Shown: positions 33,790-42,641, numbered from the stretch's first letter. The stretch is 64,000 nt of DNA from Paenibacillaceae bacterium (GCA_947460235.1 CANHGK010000011.1:32874-96873), one strand, 5' to 3'. The notes: generated by a model not told the origin, from the sequence alone. Numbers and translations are program-made.

Positions 33790-34560
33790 ATGAAATTTCC
33801 ACTCATTATTTCAATAAGTAATTTTAATATAAACGCACATTTTATATTTGAAGCGTTATCGTATTTTGTTGGCTTTCGTGCTTATCTAATGCTTAAACCG
33901 CAGAGTTCATTAACAAAAACACAACAACTATTGATCATGATGTCTGCGATTATTGGGGCTTCACTTGGATCAAAAGCATTGTATTGGTTAGAAGATCCTT
34001 ACCTACTTCTGAAAAATTGGACGAATCCTGTGATGTGGTTGGCAGGGAAAACCATTGCAGGTGGGTTGATCGGAGGTTGGATCGGTGTAGAAATTGCAAA
34101 AAATAGAATGAAAATCTTAGAAAGAACAGGGGATGCTTTTGTAATTCCACTCATTATCGGAATGTCCGTTGGACGACTTGGTTGTTTCTTTGCAGGATTG
34201 GAAGATCACACATATGGTATAGAAACATCGTGGCGGACAGGAATTGATTTTGGAGATGGAATTTACCGTCATCCCACATCATTATATGAGATTGCATTTT
34301 TACTAAGTTTGATTCCAATTGGTTTGATGGTTCGCTATTTAAATAAAAAAAATATTTTGATGATTAAAAACGGTGGATATTTTCAATTATTCTTTCTCGC
34401 TTACTTTTTATTTCGATTTATGATTGAGTTTATTAAACCAACGCCGCATATTTATTACGGATTAAACAACATTCAAGTTGCCTCTGCGATTGTGGTGCTT
34501 GTGATATTTTATTTAATAAAGAAACACGAATTCTTACAATATAATAAAATAGGGGATTAA
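33790..34560 (+). CDS. Divergent Lgt-like (prolipoprotein diacylglyceryl transferase family) membrane protein
   Basis: A polytopic membrane protein of about 256 residues with the Lgt layout: an AGGLIGGWIGV segment where Lgt has its HGG motif, GRLGCFFAGLEDHTYG in place of the Lgt signature GRxGNFxNxE, and FRFMIEFIKP near the end, matching the Lgt Arg/Glu pair. Lgt moves diacylglycerol from phosphatidylglycerol to a lipobox cysteine. Here the HGG His is Ala and the signature Asn is Cys, while the signature Arg and Glu are kept, so a different acceptor is likely. Start: AGGGTGA precedes ATG 33790; codons back to 33745 lie before that site. It is four bases ahead of a radical SAM gene. Confidence 0.75.
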   Translation: MKFPLIISISNFNINAHFIFEALSYFVGFRAYLMLKPQSSLTKTQQLLIMMSAIIGASLGSKALYWLEDPYLLLKNWTNPVMWLAGKTIAGGLIGGWIGVEIAKNRMKILERTGDAFVIPLIIGMSVGRLGCFFAGLEDHTYGIETSWRTGIDFGDGIYRHPTSLYEIAFLLSLIPIGLMVRYLNKKNILMIKNGGYFQLFFLAYFLFRFMIEFIKPTPHIYYGLNNIQVASAIVVLVIFYLIKKHEFLQYNKIGD

Positions 34561-34563
34561 TAT

Positions 34564-35973
34564 ATGCCACAAAATAGATCGTATTTATTTTTAGAAATGA
34601 CAAATGCCATTTGCACAACTTGTTTTCAAAAGGTAGAAGCAAAAATTATCTCCGAAAACAATCATGTGTATATGCAAAAACGCTGTTTCACACACGGAAT
34701 GGAAAAAGTATTGATTTCAACAGATTTAGAATATTATCAAAAGTGTCGTTCATTCATCAAGCCATCAGAAATGCCATTGGTGTGGAATACACCGATTAAA
34801 TATGGATGTCCATATGATTGCGGTTTATGCCCAGATCATGAACAACATAGCTGTTTGACGCTTGTTGAAATTACCGATCATTGTAATTTAGAATGTCCAA
34901 TTTGTTTTGCGGAATCTTCTCCTCATCGGCAAACACATCGTAGTTTAGAACACGTTGAGAAATTACTAGATGCAATTGTTCGTAACGAAGGGGAGCCGGA
35001 TATTGTTCAAATTAGCGGCGGCGAACCGACGATTCATCCTCAGTTTTTTGAAATTTTGGATGCGGCAAAGAAAAGACCAATACGACATTTGATGGTCAAT
35101 ACCAATGGATTACGCATTGCAAATGACATAGAGTTCGTAAAACGACTAGAAACCTATTCTCCGGGTTTTGAAATATATTTGCAATTTGATTCTTTTGAAG
35201 AAGATGCTCTTCATGAGTTACGCGGCGTCGATTTACGAAAAGTTAGAATGAAAGCATTGGAACACTTAAATGAATTTAATATATCAACAACATTGGTCGT
35301 AACATTAAAAAAAGGTCTAAACGATAAAGAATGCGGGAAAATAATCGATTATGGTTTGAAACAACGCTGTGTTCGTGGTGTTACCTTTCAGCCAATTCAA
35401 GCAGCTGGACGCCTAGAAGATTTTAATCCAGCAACCGATCGATTAACACTGAGCGAAGTTAGACAAAATATTTTAGATCAAACGAATGTTTTTTCCTCTT
35501 CAGATATCATTCCTGTTCCATGCCACCCAGATGCGCTTGCAATGGGGTATGCACTGAAAATGGGTGAATCCGTTCTTCCACTTACCAGATTAGTAAGTGA
35601 AGATGTTTTGTTAAAAGGTGGTAGAAATACGATTGTATATGAACAGGATGAAGCCATCCGTCAAAATATCTTTAAATTATTCTCCACAAATCATTCACCA
35701 AATTCGGCCGCACATGCATTACAATCGCTGCTTTGTTGTTTGCCACAAGTAGAGGTTCCAACTGCAATTGGTTATGATCATGTGTTTCGCGTCATTATTA
35801 TGCAATTCATGGATGCACAAACTTTGGATATTCGCTCCGTGAAAAAATCATGCGTTCATATCGTTCATACCGATGGTCGAATTATTCCGTTTGATACGTA
35901 TAATTTATTTTATCGCAATGGAAAAGAAGAGTTGTTGAATAAAATTAGAAGGGAGCCTATACAAAATGCATAA
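34564..35973 (+). CDS. Radical SAM enzyme, tetraether-lipid-synthase-like (COG1964 type)
   Basis: A radical SAM protein of 469 residues with many metal-type cysteines. C17/C20 with C41/H44 look like a rubredoxin- or zinc-type site; C82, C86, C89 and C97 (GCPYDCGLCPDHEQHSC) form the conserved N-terminal motif I associate with the archaeal tetraether lipid synthase Tes (MJ0619) family; C107-x3-C111-x2-C114 (HCNLECPIC) is the SAM cluster and SGGEP at 151-155 the SAM-binding motif. Tes joins lipid tails by C-C bond formation. Pairing with an Lgt-like gene fits a lipid substrate, but bacterial members of this family may do other chemistry. Confidence 0.8.
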   Translation: MPQNRSYLFLEMTNAICTTCFQKVEAKIISENNHVYMQKRCFTHGMEKVLISTDLEYYQKCRSFIKPSEMPLVWNTPIKYGCPYDCGLCPDHEQHSCLTLVEITDHCNLECPICFAESSPHRQTHRSLEHVEKLLDAIVRNEGEPDIVQISGGEPTIHPQFFEILDAAKKRPIRHLMVNTNGLRIANDIEFVKRLETYSPGFEIYLQFDSFEEDALHELRGVDLRKVRMKALEHLNEFNISTTLVVTLKKGLNDKECGKIIDYGLKQRCVRGVTFQPIQAAGRLEDFNPATDRLTLSEVRQNILDQTNVFSSSDIIPVPCHPDALAMGYALKMGESVLPLTRLVSEDVLLKGGRNTIVYEQDEAIRQNIFKLFSTNHSPNSAAHALQSLLCCLPQVEVPTAIGYDHVFRVIIMQFMDAQTLDIRSVKKSCVHIVHTDGRIIPFDTYNLFYRNGKEELLNKIRREPIQNA

Positions 35974-36739
35974 TGAAAACGAAGTGAACGATTCACAAAC
36001 AAATGAAACACAAGAAAAAAACGATACAACGTTTGTTTCGCAAGATATTAACACGAAACAAGCCATGACGGAAGAAGAAGAAATTGAATTTGGAAGAGAA
36101 TCCTTAATCGAACGATTTCCAGATTTGAAAAATAAACTAATGTTTGAACGTATGAACCAAACTCATGTGTTTTTCAAAAGAATGGATTCAAATTCCATCC
36201 ATAGTGTACAAAGGCCAATTAAAGATAGTGCAATGAAGTCGGGAGACAGTCTCAAAAAACGTGCAATGACAGAAACTGAAGAAATTATTTTTGGTCGAGA
36301 TGCTTTGGTTGAACAATATTCACATTTAAAAAACAACTTAATGTTTAGTAAGATCGATAAAACACATGTTTATTACCAAAGTGTAGATACGAATACACTC
36401 TATTTAACAGAGAGAAAATTTGAATGTTACATTGAGGAACATGAAAACAATGAAAATGAATCCGAACTTCTCATTAAAAATAATGATGCTAAAACAGAAT
36501 CGAATGCCACGATCGGATTTTTGGGTGGATTTTTCGCAGTCGTTTTATTCCATTGTATATGGATTGTTTTTCCAACAGCAGTCTTTTTTATTGGAGTAGC
36601 TCAGCTCGTTTACGTTGTTCCTTTGATAATTAAATGTAGAAAAAACAAACCTATGTTAAGTGGGATTGGCGTTGCTGCCGGAATCACATTTTTATTAAAT
36701 TCAGCCTGTTGGGGAATGTTAATGGGTACCAATTTTTAA
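35966..36739 (+). CDS. Membrane protein with two internal repeats
   Basis: I do not recognise this 257-residue protein. Two related segments of about 50 residues occur at about 34-85 and 101-153: both run MTE(E/T)EEI(E/I)FGR(E/D)(S/A)L(I/V)E, then DLKNKLMF or HLKNNLMF, then a Q/K-THV(F/Y) strand. Two or three hydrophobic segments follow near residues 184-250. The N-terminal part would be cytoplasmic. It overlaps the radical SAM gene by eight bases and is the third gene of that operon, so a shared process is likely. Confidence 0.7.
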   Translation: MHNENEVNDSQTNETQEKNDTTFVSQDINTKQAMTEEEEIEFGRESLIERFPDLKNKLMFERMNQTHVFFKRMDSNSIHSVQRPIKDSAMKSGDSLKKRAMTETEEIIFGRDALVEQYSHLKNNLMFSKIDKTHVYYQSVDTNTLYLTERKFECYIEEHENNENESELLIKNNDAKTESNATIGFLGGFFAVVLFHCIWIVFPTAVFFIGVAQLVYVVPLIIKCRKNKPMLSGIGVAAGITFLLNSACWGMLMGTNF

Positions 36740-36809
36740 TATAGGTAATTGCATGTGAAACCTAACTTTGGACAATTACGTGAATAACGTCCGATAATAT
36801 ACATTATGT

Positions 36810-36842
36810 AAACTAGATTTGTTCTAGTTTAATGTTTTTTTA
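36810..36842 (+). terminator. Intrinsic terminator of the Lgt-like/radical SAM operon
   Basis: AAACTAGA (36810-36817) pairs with TCTAGTTT (36823-36830) and is followed by AATG and a run of seven T residues. Confidence 0.8.
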
Positions 36843-36930
36843 CTTAAACTCGAGGTAGTTTGATATACTCTTGTAATATCATTTAGTTGTTTTATTTAAA
36901 CCCATTTAATTTGAGCAAATTTAGCCAAAA

Positions 36931-36973
36931 AGATCTATATAAAAATAGATCATGCATACATTCGCATGATCTT
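36931..36973. repeat. Two adjacent hairpins before the 136-aa gene
   Basis: AGATCTAT is followed by ATAGATC (about 36931-36951), and GATCATGC (36948-36955) pairs with GCATGATC (36964-36971). The outer AAGATC and GATCTT ends could also pair. No T run follows, so this may be an operator or a leader RNA structure rather than a terminator. The rest of the 36740-37028 gap holds the preceding terminator and a strong AAAAAGGAG site at its end. Confidence 0.5.
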
Positions 36974-37028
36974 AAAATAGTATTTAAACGATTTCATTCG
37001 ATAGACTTACCAAAAAGGAGCAATATAA

Positions 37029-37439
37029 ATGTCATCACAACCTGACTTAAAACAATTGATTTTGTTAAACGCATTCATTGGTGGTTATATGGGTAAATCA
37101 TTTGCTGTTTCAATGGATCGCGAAGAAAAAGGAATTCATCATATGACGTATTATCGTGGTGATGTACTCGAATTAAATGAAAATGATTTTACTGATGAAG
37201 ATCCGCAATTTACAAATGAATCCTGGCAAAAATTTATTGAGGATCTTCATCAAATCGATATTTTAAAATGGAAAGCAAATTATGAAAATCATACTATTAT
37301 TGACGGGACGCAATGGAATCTTGAATTATTATTTGAAGACGGTTCTAAAATTAAAAAACGTGGAATCAATTCATTTCCTAGAACATTTAGTAAATTCTCG
37401 AAGATTATCGAGAATCTAACAGGTAAAGAATTTGTCTAA
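37029..37439 (+). CDS. Hypothetical protein, 136 aa
   Basis: A soluble protein of unknown family. The C-terminal half has an alternating strand pattern (TIIDGTQWNLELLFEDGSKIKKRG) and the motif INSFPRTFSKFSKII. There is no signal peptide. A strong AAAAAGGAG precedes the ATG by about nine bases. Its stop codon overlaps the stop of the convergent thiE gene, so the two transcripts must read into each other. Confidence 0.7.
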   Translation: MSSQPDLKQLILLNAFIGGYMGKSFAVSMDREEKGIHHMTYYRGDVLELNENDFTDEDPQFTNESWQKFIEDLHQIDILKWKANYENHTIIDGTQWNLELLFEDGSKIKKRGINSFPRTFSKFSKIIENLTGKEFV

Positions 37440-38047
37440 CGAATATCAAAACGTTCTGCTGCAATTTTAGAATCATATTCACCTAAAATTGCTGAAACGA
37501 CGGCTACTCCTACCCCGCCACTTTTAATAATTGTTGACATATGTTTATGTGTAATTCCTCCGATGGCTACACAAGGAATAGACACAGATGAAGTAATTTC
37601 ATTAAAACCATCAATTCCAATGATTTTTGTTATATCTTTTTTCGAATTTGTTGGAAAAATGGTACCGACACCAATATAGTCGGCCCCTTTTTTTTCAGCC
37701 TCAATAGCTTCCTGAATATTGTGCGTAGAAATTCCTATTATTTTATTTCCTATCATTTGACGTACAGATTCGATTGGCAAATCATCTTGTCCGACATGTA
37801 CCCCATCTGCCTCAACGGAGATGGCTAAATCAACTCGGTCATTAATGATTAGCGGAATTTTGTAGTTTAATGTCAATTCTCGAAGCTTTTTCGCTTCATG
37901 AAACATTTCGCGTGCAGTTAAGTTCTTTTCTCGATATTGGACGATGCTTACCCCGCCGATAATGGCTTGTTCAATTGCATAAAGCATTTGTGTTGTCGAT
38001 TCATATCCTTTTCTGTCCGTGATTAAATATAGACGATATGGGTTCAT
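37436..38047 (-). CDS. thiE: Thiamine-phosphate synthase
   Basis: Joins HMP pyrophosphate and thiazole phosphate carboxylate to give thiamine phosphate. The TIM-barrel signatures are visible: LYLITDR, IVQYREKNLTAREM (pyrophosphate site), LIINDRVDLA, ADGVHVGQDDLP, IGISTHNIQEA, GADYIGVGTIFPT and CVAIGGI. Length 203 is standard. Last gene of the minus-strand thiamine operon; its start overlaps thiD by four bases. It differs from the second ThiE-fold gene at 40987, which is the tautomerase. Confidence 0.95.
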   Translation of the reverse strand: MNPYRLYLITDRKGYESTTQMLYAIEQAIIGGVSIVQYREKNLTAREMFHEAKKLRELTLNYKIPLIINDRVDLAISVEADGVHVGQDDLPIESVRQMIGNKIIGISTHNIQEAIEAEKKGADYIGVGTIFPTNSKKDITKIIGIDGFNEITSSVSIPCVAIGGITHKHMSTIIKSGGVGVAVVSAILGEYDSKIAAERFDIR

Positions 38048-38859
38048 GAAGTCACTTCCACTGTTTCTGTTTTAAATACCCCTGCAAAATGATCAACTGG
38101 TCCATGTCCATGTCCAATGGAGAAGGAATTTACGATTGCGTTGGTGATGTATTTTTTGGATTCCGATACCGCTTCAAAGACCGTAAGTCCTAAGGCCAAA
38201 TATGATGCGATTGCAGATGACATTGTACAACCGGTACCGTGTGTGTGTATCGTATTTGTTTTTGGAGCTTGGAACGTTTCAAACTCTCCGTTGGTATATA
38301 AAACATCCGTTGCATTCGGCGTGTTTACACGGTGACCACCTTTTAATAACACATGCTTTACTCCGAGCTGGCCGATGTGTGCGGCAGCTTTTTTCATGTC
38401 TTCATATGATTCGATATTCATTCCAGTTAATAACTCTGCCTCTGGAATATTTGGCGTTACGACGTCAGCCGTAGCGATTAGAAGTTTCAATTCTTCGATC
38501 GCATCCGGTTTGAGAAGATGATAGCCAGACTTTGATACCATAACCGGGTCAATGACGAGATGTGATGGCGATACTTTCGCTAATTCTTCATGAATGGCGC
38601 GTATAATTTGTGGACTTGATACCATTCCAATTTTAACTGCGTCTACGCGAATATCCTCGAAAATAACTTGAATTTGTTTGCGAATAATCGCTTCGGAGAG
38701 TTCTTCTACAGCAAATACACCAACAGTATTTTGTGCGGTAACAGCAGTAATTACACTCATGCCAAAAACACCGAGGGAACTCATCGTTTTTAAATCCGCT
38801 TGAATACCTGCTCCGCCACTACTATCCGACCCGGCAATTGTCAGTACATGATGTTTCAT
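38044..38859 (-). CDS. thiD: Hydroxymethylpyrimidine/phosphomethylpyrimidine kinase
   Basis: A ribokinase-fold kinase that phosphorylates HMP and HMP phosphate. Motifs: [17 protein letters not shown] (substrate loop), [37 protein letters not shown] and [14 protein letters not shown] (anion hole and catalytic Asp region; the catalytic position reads C-T-M here). Length 271 is normal. It overlaps both neighbours by four bases. Confidence 0.95.
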   Translation of the reverse strand: MKHHVLTIAGSDSSGGAGIQADLKTMSSLGVFGMSVITAVTAQNTVGVFAVEELSEAIIRKQIQVIFEDIRVDAVKIGMVSSPQIIRAIHEELAKVSPSHLVIDPVMVSKSGYHLLKPDAIEELKLLIATADVVTPNIPEAELLTGMNIESYEDMKKAAAHIGQLGVKHVLLKGGHRVNTPNATDVLYTNGEFETFQAPKTNTIHTHGTGCTMSSAIASYLALGLTVFEAVSESKKYITNAIVNSFSIGHGHGPVDHFAGVFKTETVEVTS

Positions 38860-39620
38860 TTGCTTAACCCAACAAGTGGACTGCTTGCAGTCGCATAACG
38901 TTTACGAGGAATTGGTTTTGCATCGTATCCAAGACGACCTGCTTCTATCGCCATTTTCATTGCAAGAGCCATTTTGACTGGATCCCCTGCACCTGATACT
39001 GCAGTATTGAGAAGTACTGCATCTGCACCCAGTGCCATTGCCTGAGCTGCATCTGCCGGAGTACCAATGCCTGCATCAACGATTACCGGCACATTTGCCT
39101 GTTCAATAATAAATGATAAATTCAATTCATTAATAATCCCTTGCCCGGAACCGATTGGTGACGCGCCTGGCATAACGGCATGAACACCTAGTTGTTGTAA
39201 ACGTTTAGCGAGGACGACATCATCAGAAATGTAAGGTAGTACAATAAATCCTTCTTCTAGTAAAATCTCACAAGCCTTAAAAGTTTCGATCGGGTCCGGA
39301 AGCAATGTCACCCAATCACCGATGACTTCAACCTTAATCATGTCGCATAATCCAGATGCTTTTGCCAATCGCGCAATTCGAACGGCCTCTTCAGCATTGA
39401 CTGCGCCAGCAGTATTTGGCAATAACTTAAATTGTTTTACGTCTAACATCTCTAAAAAATTAGGTTGTTTCGCATCAAAAATATTCATTCTGCGCACCGC
39501 AAACGTCAAAATTTGCGTTTGTGAAACAGAAACGGCTTCTTTTTGAATTTCAAAATTAGGGAATTTTCCTGTACCTAGCAATAAACGCGAATTAAACTCA
39601 TATGGACCGATTGTTAACAT
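38856..39620 (-). CDS. thiG: Thiazole synthase
   Basis: Forms the thiazole phosphate ring from deoxyxylulose phosphate, dehydroglycine and ThiS thiocarboxylate. The Schiff-base Lys is in [10 protein letters not shown], the phosphate loops are [12 protein letters not shown] and [20 protein letters not shown], and LLNTAV follows. Length 254 is standard. Start: GGAGGA (complement of 39632-39637) precedes ATG 39620; the frame extends ten codons further back into thiS but lacks a better site. Confidence 0.95.
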   Translation of the reverse strand: MLTIGPYEFNSRLLLGTGKFPNFEIQKEAVSVSQTQILTFAVRRMNIFDAKQPNFLEMLDVKQFKLLPNTAGAVNAEEAVRIARLAKASGLCDMIKVEVIGDWVTLLPDPIETFKACEILLEEGFIVLPYISDDVVLAKRLQQLGVHAVMPGASPIGSGQGIINELNLSFIIEQANVPVIVDAGIGTPADAAQAMALGADAVLLNTAVSGAGDPVKMALAMKMAIEAGRLGYDAKPIPRKRYATASSPLVGLSK

Positions 39621-39624
39621 ATGA

Positions 39625-39828
39625 TTAGCCTCCTCCAACAAATTGGACAATCTCGATTTGATCTTGATCTTGTAATGCTTGCGTACTGTGTAATTCTTTC
39701 GCTAAAATCGTTCGATTATGTTCAATCATTACAATTTTTGATTGTAAACCGAAGTGTTCAAGTAAAGCACTGACCGTTGAAACAGAATCGGGAACATCAA
39801 CTAGTTCACCGTTAATTTGTAATTTCAT
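39625..39828 (-). CDS. thiS: Sulfur carrier protein ThiS
   Basis: A ubiquitin-fold sulfur carrier of 67 residues, ending in the required Gly-Gly (FVGGG) that is adenylated and thiocarboxylated before donating sulfur to Thi[15 protein letters not shown] opens the fold. It lies between thiO and thiG, and its ATG overlaps the thiO stop by four bases. No thiF is present in this window, so the activating enzyme is encoded elsewhere. Confidence 0.93.
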   Translation of the reverse strand: MKLQINGELVDVPDSVSTVSALLEHFGLQSKIVMIEHNRTILAKELHSTQALQDQDQIEIVQFVGGG

Positions 39829-40982
39829 GGGATTAATGTTCCTTTCGCAACTTGATTTGTAAATCGATGTGGATCAAATGGTTTCAGATCAAAATTGGAA
39901 TTCCATGCAGTTTTGCTGACGAGTGCAGCCATCAGTTCACCTGCGATTGGACTCATTAATATTCCATTACGGAAAAATCCATTTGCAATAAACATGCCAT
40001 TAATCGATTTTAATTCTCCTAACAACGGTAAATGATCTGGTGTTGTTGGTCGATGCCCAGCCCACGTAGATTCGATTTCATATGCTTGAATGCTAGGTAC
40101 CAATTGGACCGCTCGCTGTAACAATGTGTTTATTGATTGTGTATCTACTTCAAAATCGTATTGGTTGGGTTGCATTGTTGCTCCAACGATAATTCGACCA
40201 TCTGATTTGGGGACTAAATAAACATTCGATGCGACAATTGAATGATTAATGATTGAATCAGCAGATCGAACTGAAAATGCTTCACCTTTCACCGGAAATA
40301 CAGGCCAATCAAACTGTAGTTGTTTACAAATTCGATCATTGGGCTTATTTACCCCGGTTGCTAAAATGACGTTTTCACTAGAAAAGATACCTACACTAGT
40401 TTCGACACCTCGTATTTGATTTTTATTTAAGCTTAATTGGATGATATCGATATTTTCTAAAATGGTTGCACCTAACGCTCTAGAAGCTTCTAAATATGCA
40501 TGCGACCAATTGGGTGCAATGATTTGTGCATCACGCTCATGTAACAATGCACTTACGATCGCATTTATATTTACGTTTGGCTCCATCGATCTGAGTTGTA
40601 CGGTTGATAACCAAGATGACCGTTCACCGACCGATTGATGCGCTTGATTCATGCGATGCAAACGAGTAATTTCTTCAGCTTGCGTGGCAACTTTAATTAT
40701 TCCACTTTTAACATATCCAACGTTAAGCTTTGAAAATTGTTGCAATTCCTCTACTTTTTCTTGGAAAATCGATCTACTTTGAAGTGCTAATCGAAATAAA
40801 GGTCCATCCGCATCAAATTCGGTTTGCGCTGCAATCATTCCAGCGGCGGCAGACGAAGCGCCTCGTACCAATCTCCCTTGTTCAAGCAATAATACACGTA
40901 AACCACGTTTCGTTAATTCGTATAAAATAGATCCCCCGATAACCCCGCCGCCAATAATAATCGCATCATAAGTTTTTTTCAT
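39825..40982 (-). CDS. thiO: Glycine oxidase ThiO
   Basis: An FAD-dependent amine oxidase that turns glycine into the dehydroglycine used by ThiG. The N-terminal Rossmann motif AIIIGGGVIGGSILYEL and the FAD ribose Glu in LLLEQG are clear; SSAAAGMIAAQ and the C-terminal AGHRPTTPDHLPLLGE and NGFFRNGILMSP substrate/FAD segments follow. Length 385 is typical. Presence of ThiO indicates an aerobic route to thiazole, unlike ThiH. Confidence 0.94.
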   Translation of the reverse strand: MKKTYDAIIIGGGVIGGSILYELTKRGLRVLLLEQGRLVRGASSAAAGMIAAQTEFDADGPLFRLALQSRSIFQEKVEELQQFSKLNVGYVKSGIIKVATQAEEITRLHRMNQAHQSVGERSSWLSTVQLRSMEPNVNINAIVSALLHERDAQIIAPNWSHAYLEASRALGATILENIDIIQLSLNKNQIRGVETSVGIFSSENVILATGVNKPNDRICKQLQFDWPVFPVKGEAFSVRSADSIINHSIVASNVYLVPKSDGRIIVGATMQPNQYDFEVDTQSINTLLQRAVQLVPSIQAYEIESTWAGHRPTTPDHLPLLGELKSINGMFIANGFFRNGILMSPIAGELMAALVSKTAWNSNFDLKPFDPHRFTNQVAKGTLIP

Positions 40983-40986
40983 GTGT

Positions 40987-41598
40987 TCAACTCGTTTCCC
41001 AAGCTTCTACATACGCTTTCATGGACGCTAATGGATCAGAAGCTTTAAGTACTCCACTTAACAAAGCGATCCCTTTGGCACCTGCTTTGCGAACACTTTG
41101 AACTAAATTAGGAGTAATTCCACCGATTGCGATGACAGGTAGATTGTGATCATTCGTCAATTTTTGAAGTGCTTGAATCCCGCGACCTGATAATCCTTGT
41201 TTTGAATTTGTCGCAAAAATATGTCCATAGATGACATATGATGCATGATGTAAAATGGAAAATGTAAGTTCTTCTGACGAATGAACTGAGCAACCAAAAT
41301 GTAAACTAGGATACAATAACTTCATGCGTTGTATTGGAATACTATGACTGGCCAATTGAACGGTATGTAATCCTGCATAATGTGCGACATCAACTCTGTC
41401 ATTGACAATGATTTGTTCTGTTGAACAACCTGATACCCGTAATCGTTCAATCCACTCTAGAAGTTCTCGTGCCGAACGATTTCGTTCTCGCAGGTGGATG
41501 GCACGAAAATATGGGTGAATATCCTTGATGATTTCTGCCAAGGTATCAATTGATTGTTCACCGGTCGTAATCAAATGTATTCCGGAAAAATCGGTCAT
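40987..41598 (-). CDS. tenI: Thiazole tautomerase TenI
   Basis: A ThiE-like barrel that aromatises the thiazole product of ThiG. It keeps HLRERNRSARELLEWI, IIVNDRVDVA and a conserved FGCSVHSSEE His, but is diverged from ThiE in the pyrophosphate site (HLRERN rather than QYREKN), as expected for TenI. Length 203. It is the first gene of the operon, just downstream of the TPP riboswitch and terminator. Its ATG follows an AAGGCAGTTGGG leader with only a weak ribosome-binding site. Confidence 0.88.
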   Translation of the reverse strand: MTDFSGIHLITTGEQSIDTLAEIIKDIHPYFRAIHLRERNRSARELLEWIERLRVSGCSTEQIIVNDRVDVAHYAGLHTVQLASHSIPIQRMKLLYPSLHFGCSVHSSEELTFSILHHASYVIYGHIFATNSKQGLSGRGIQALQKLTNDHNLPVIAIGGITPNLVQSVRKAGAKGIALLSGVLKASDPLASMKAYVEAWETS

Positions 41599-41620
41599 AA
41601 CCCAACTGCCTTTCTTTTAG

Positions 41621-41655
41621 AAAATAAAAAACCGCTCCTGCATAGGAAGCGGCTG
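41621..41655 (-). terminator. Riboswitch-controlled intrinsic terminator
   Basis: On the minus strand CCGCTTCCT and AGGAGCGG form a stem with a one-base bulge, followed by TTTTTTATTTT. It sits between the TPP aptamer and tenI, so TPP binding probably favours this terminator. Confidence 0.85.
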
Positions 41656-41679
41656 TTGATTAATTTCATCAAAAGGTTA

Positions 41680-41770
41680 GTCACTTTCCTACGCCGTTAT
41701 CACACGGATCAGGTTCAAGGGTCAGAATCTAACGGATTCACTCTCAGCCAACACGTATCGGCTCCCCTAG
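41680..41770 (-). promoter_or_regulatory. TPP riboswitch (THI element)
   Basis: On the minus strand the aptamer reads AGGGGAGC, then GGCTGAGAGTGAA, then GACCCTTGAACCTGATCCG and finally GTAGGAAAGTG, which are the conserved TPP-binding blocks in the right order. It lies upstream of tenI-thiO-thiS-thiG-thiD-thiE and ahead of an intrinsic terminator, which suggests transcriptional repression by thiamine pyrophosphate. Confidence 0.95.
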
Positions 41771-41829
41771 TGGATTATGTATTTATTAATTACTTTACGC
41801 TATCATATTGCACAAGGTAAAGCAAATGA

Positions 41830-42612
41830 TCAATCTTCTTCAATTTCTTCATCAATCTTTGGCTTAATATATACACGAATCATGGCAATTAATTGTTCGC
41901 GTTGTTCTGGACTTAAATTTTCTAATTCTTGAATTTGTCGCATCATCATATATTTGTATGGATCGCTTACATCTTCCGCTCGTCGGTTTACATAATATGA
42001 CGCCATAATCCCTGATAAAATCCCAATGATACCGGTACCGAATAACATCATTAATACTGCCAAAATTCGGCCGAAGAGCGATGTCGGAGAAAAATCGCCA
42101 TAACCAGTCGTTGTAGCCGTCACCATCGCCCACCACACAGCATTTTGCCAATCGCCTCTAAACGTGTCTGGTTCAATTTCGAATACAGCAAGTCCAATTA
42201 TGGAAACAATAATAATCGTTACAATTAATATTGTTGAAAATCCAATTTTTGAGAAAGAATGTTTGAAATGTTTCATTGCTCGTTGAAGCGCGATTAATGC
42301 ACGTAAGAAACGAATAATTTGTAATACTCGCGCAGATTGAAAATATAACGAGAACGGAATAATTGAAATTAATTCAATAATATTTTTGCGCATATATCTT
42401 AATTTGCGTTTCGCAATCCAAAATCGTCCAAAATAATCCGCAACAAACAATGCCCAAATCACCCAATCAATCCAATGCGTATGAATAATATCTGGAAAGC
42501 GAATTTGAATAATAAGATTAATCACACATAGTAATGCCAAGATCCCCATCGACGGTTCGTAATAACGATGAGACGTTATGACAATGACGAGTCGTTTAAG
42601 TCGCAAAAACAC
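41830..42612 (-). CDS. Voltage-gated-type potassium channel
   Basis: A six-helix K+ channel subunit. The selectivity filter TTTGYGDFSP is exact. An S4-like helix with spaced Arg residues (SARVLQIIRFLRALIALQRAMKHFKHS) suggests voltage sensing or its remnant. S1 begins near residue 22, the pore helix is DWQNAVWWAMVTA, and S6 ends in ASYYVNRR. The C-terminal cytoplasmic tail (about 45 residues) is acidic and coiled-coil-like. Length 260 resembles KvAP-type prokaryotic channels. There is no RCK domain. Confidence 0.9.
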   Translation of the reverse strand: MFLRLKRLVIVITSHRYYEPSMGILALLCVINLIIQIRFPDIIHTHWIDWVIWALFVADYFGRFWIAKRKLRYMRKNIIELISIIPFSLYFQSARVLQIIRFLRALIALQRAMKHFKHSFSKIGFSTILIVTIIIVSIIGLAVFEIEPDTFRGDWQNAVWWAMVTATTTGYGDFSPTSLFGRILAVLMMLFGTGIIGILSGIMASYYVNRRAEDVSDPYKYMMMRQIQELENLSPEQREQLIAMIRVYIKPKIDEEIEED

Positions 42613-42641
42613 GAGAACACCATCCTTATATTAATATAAAG

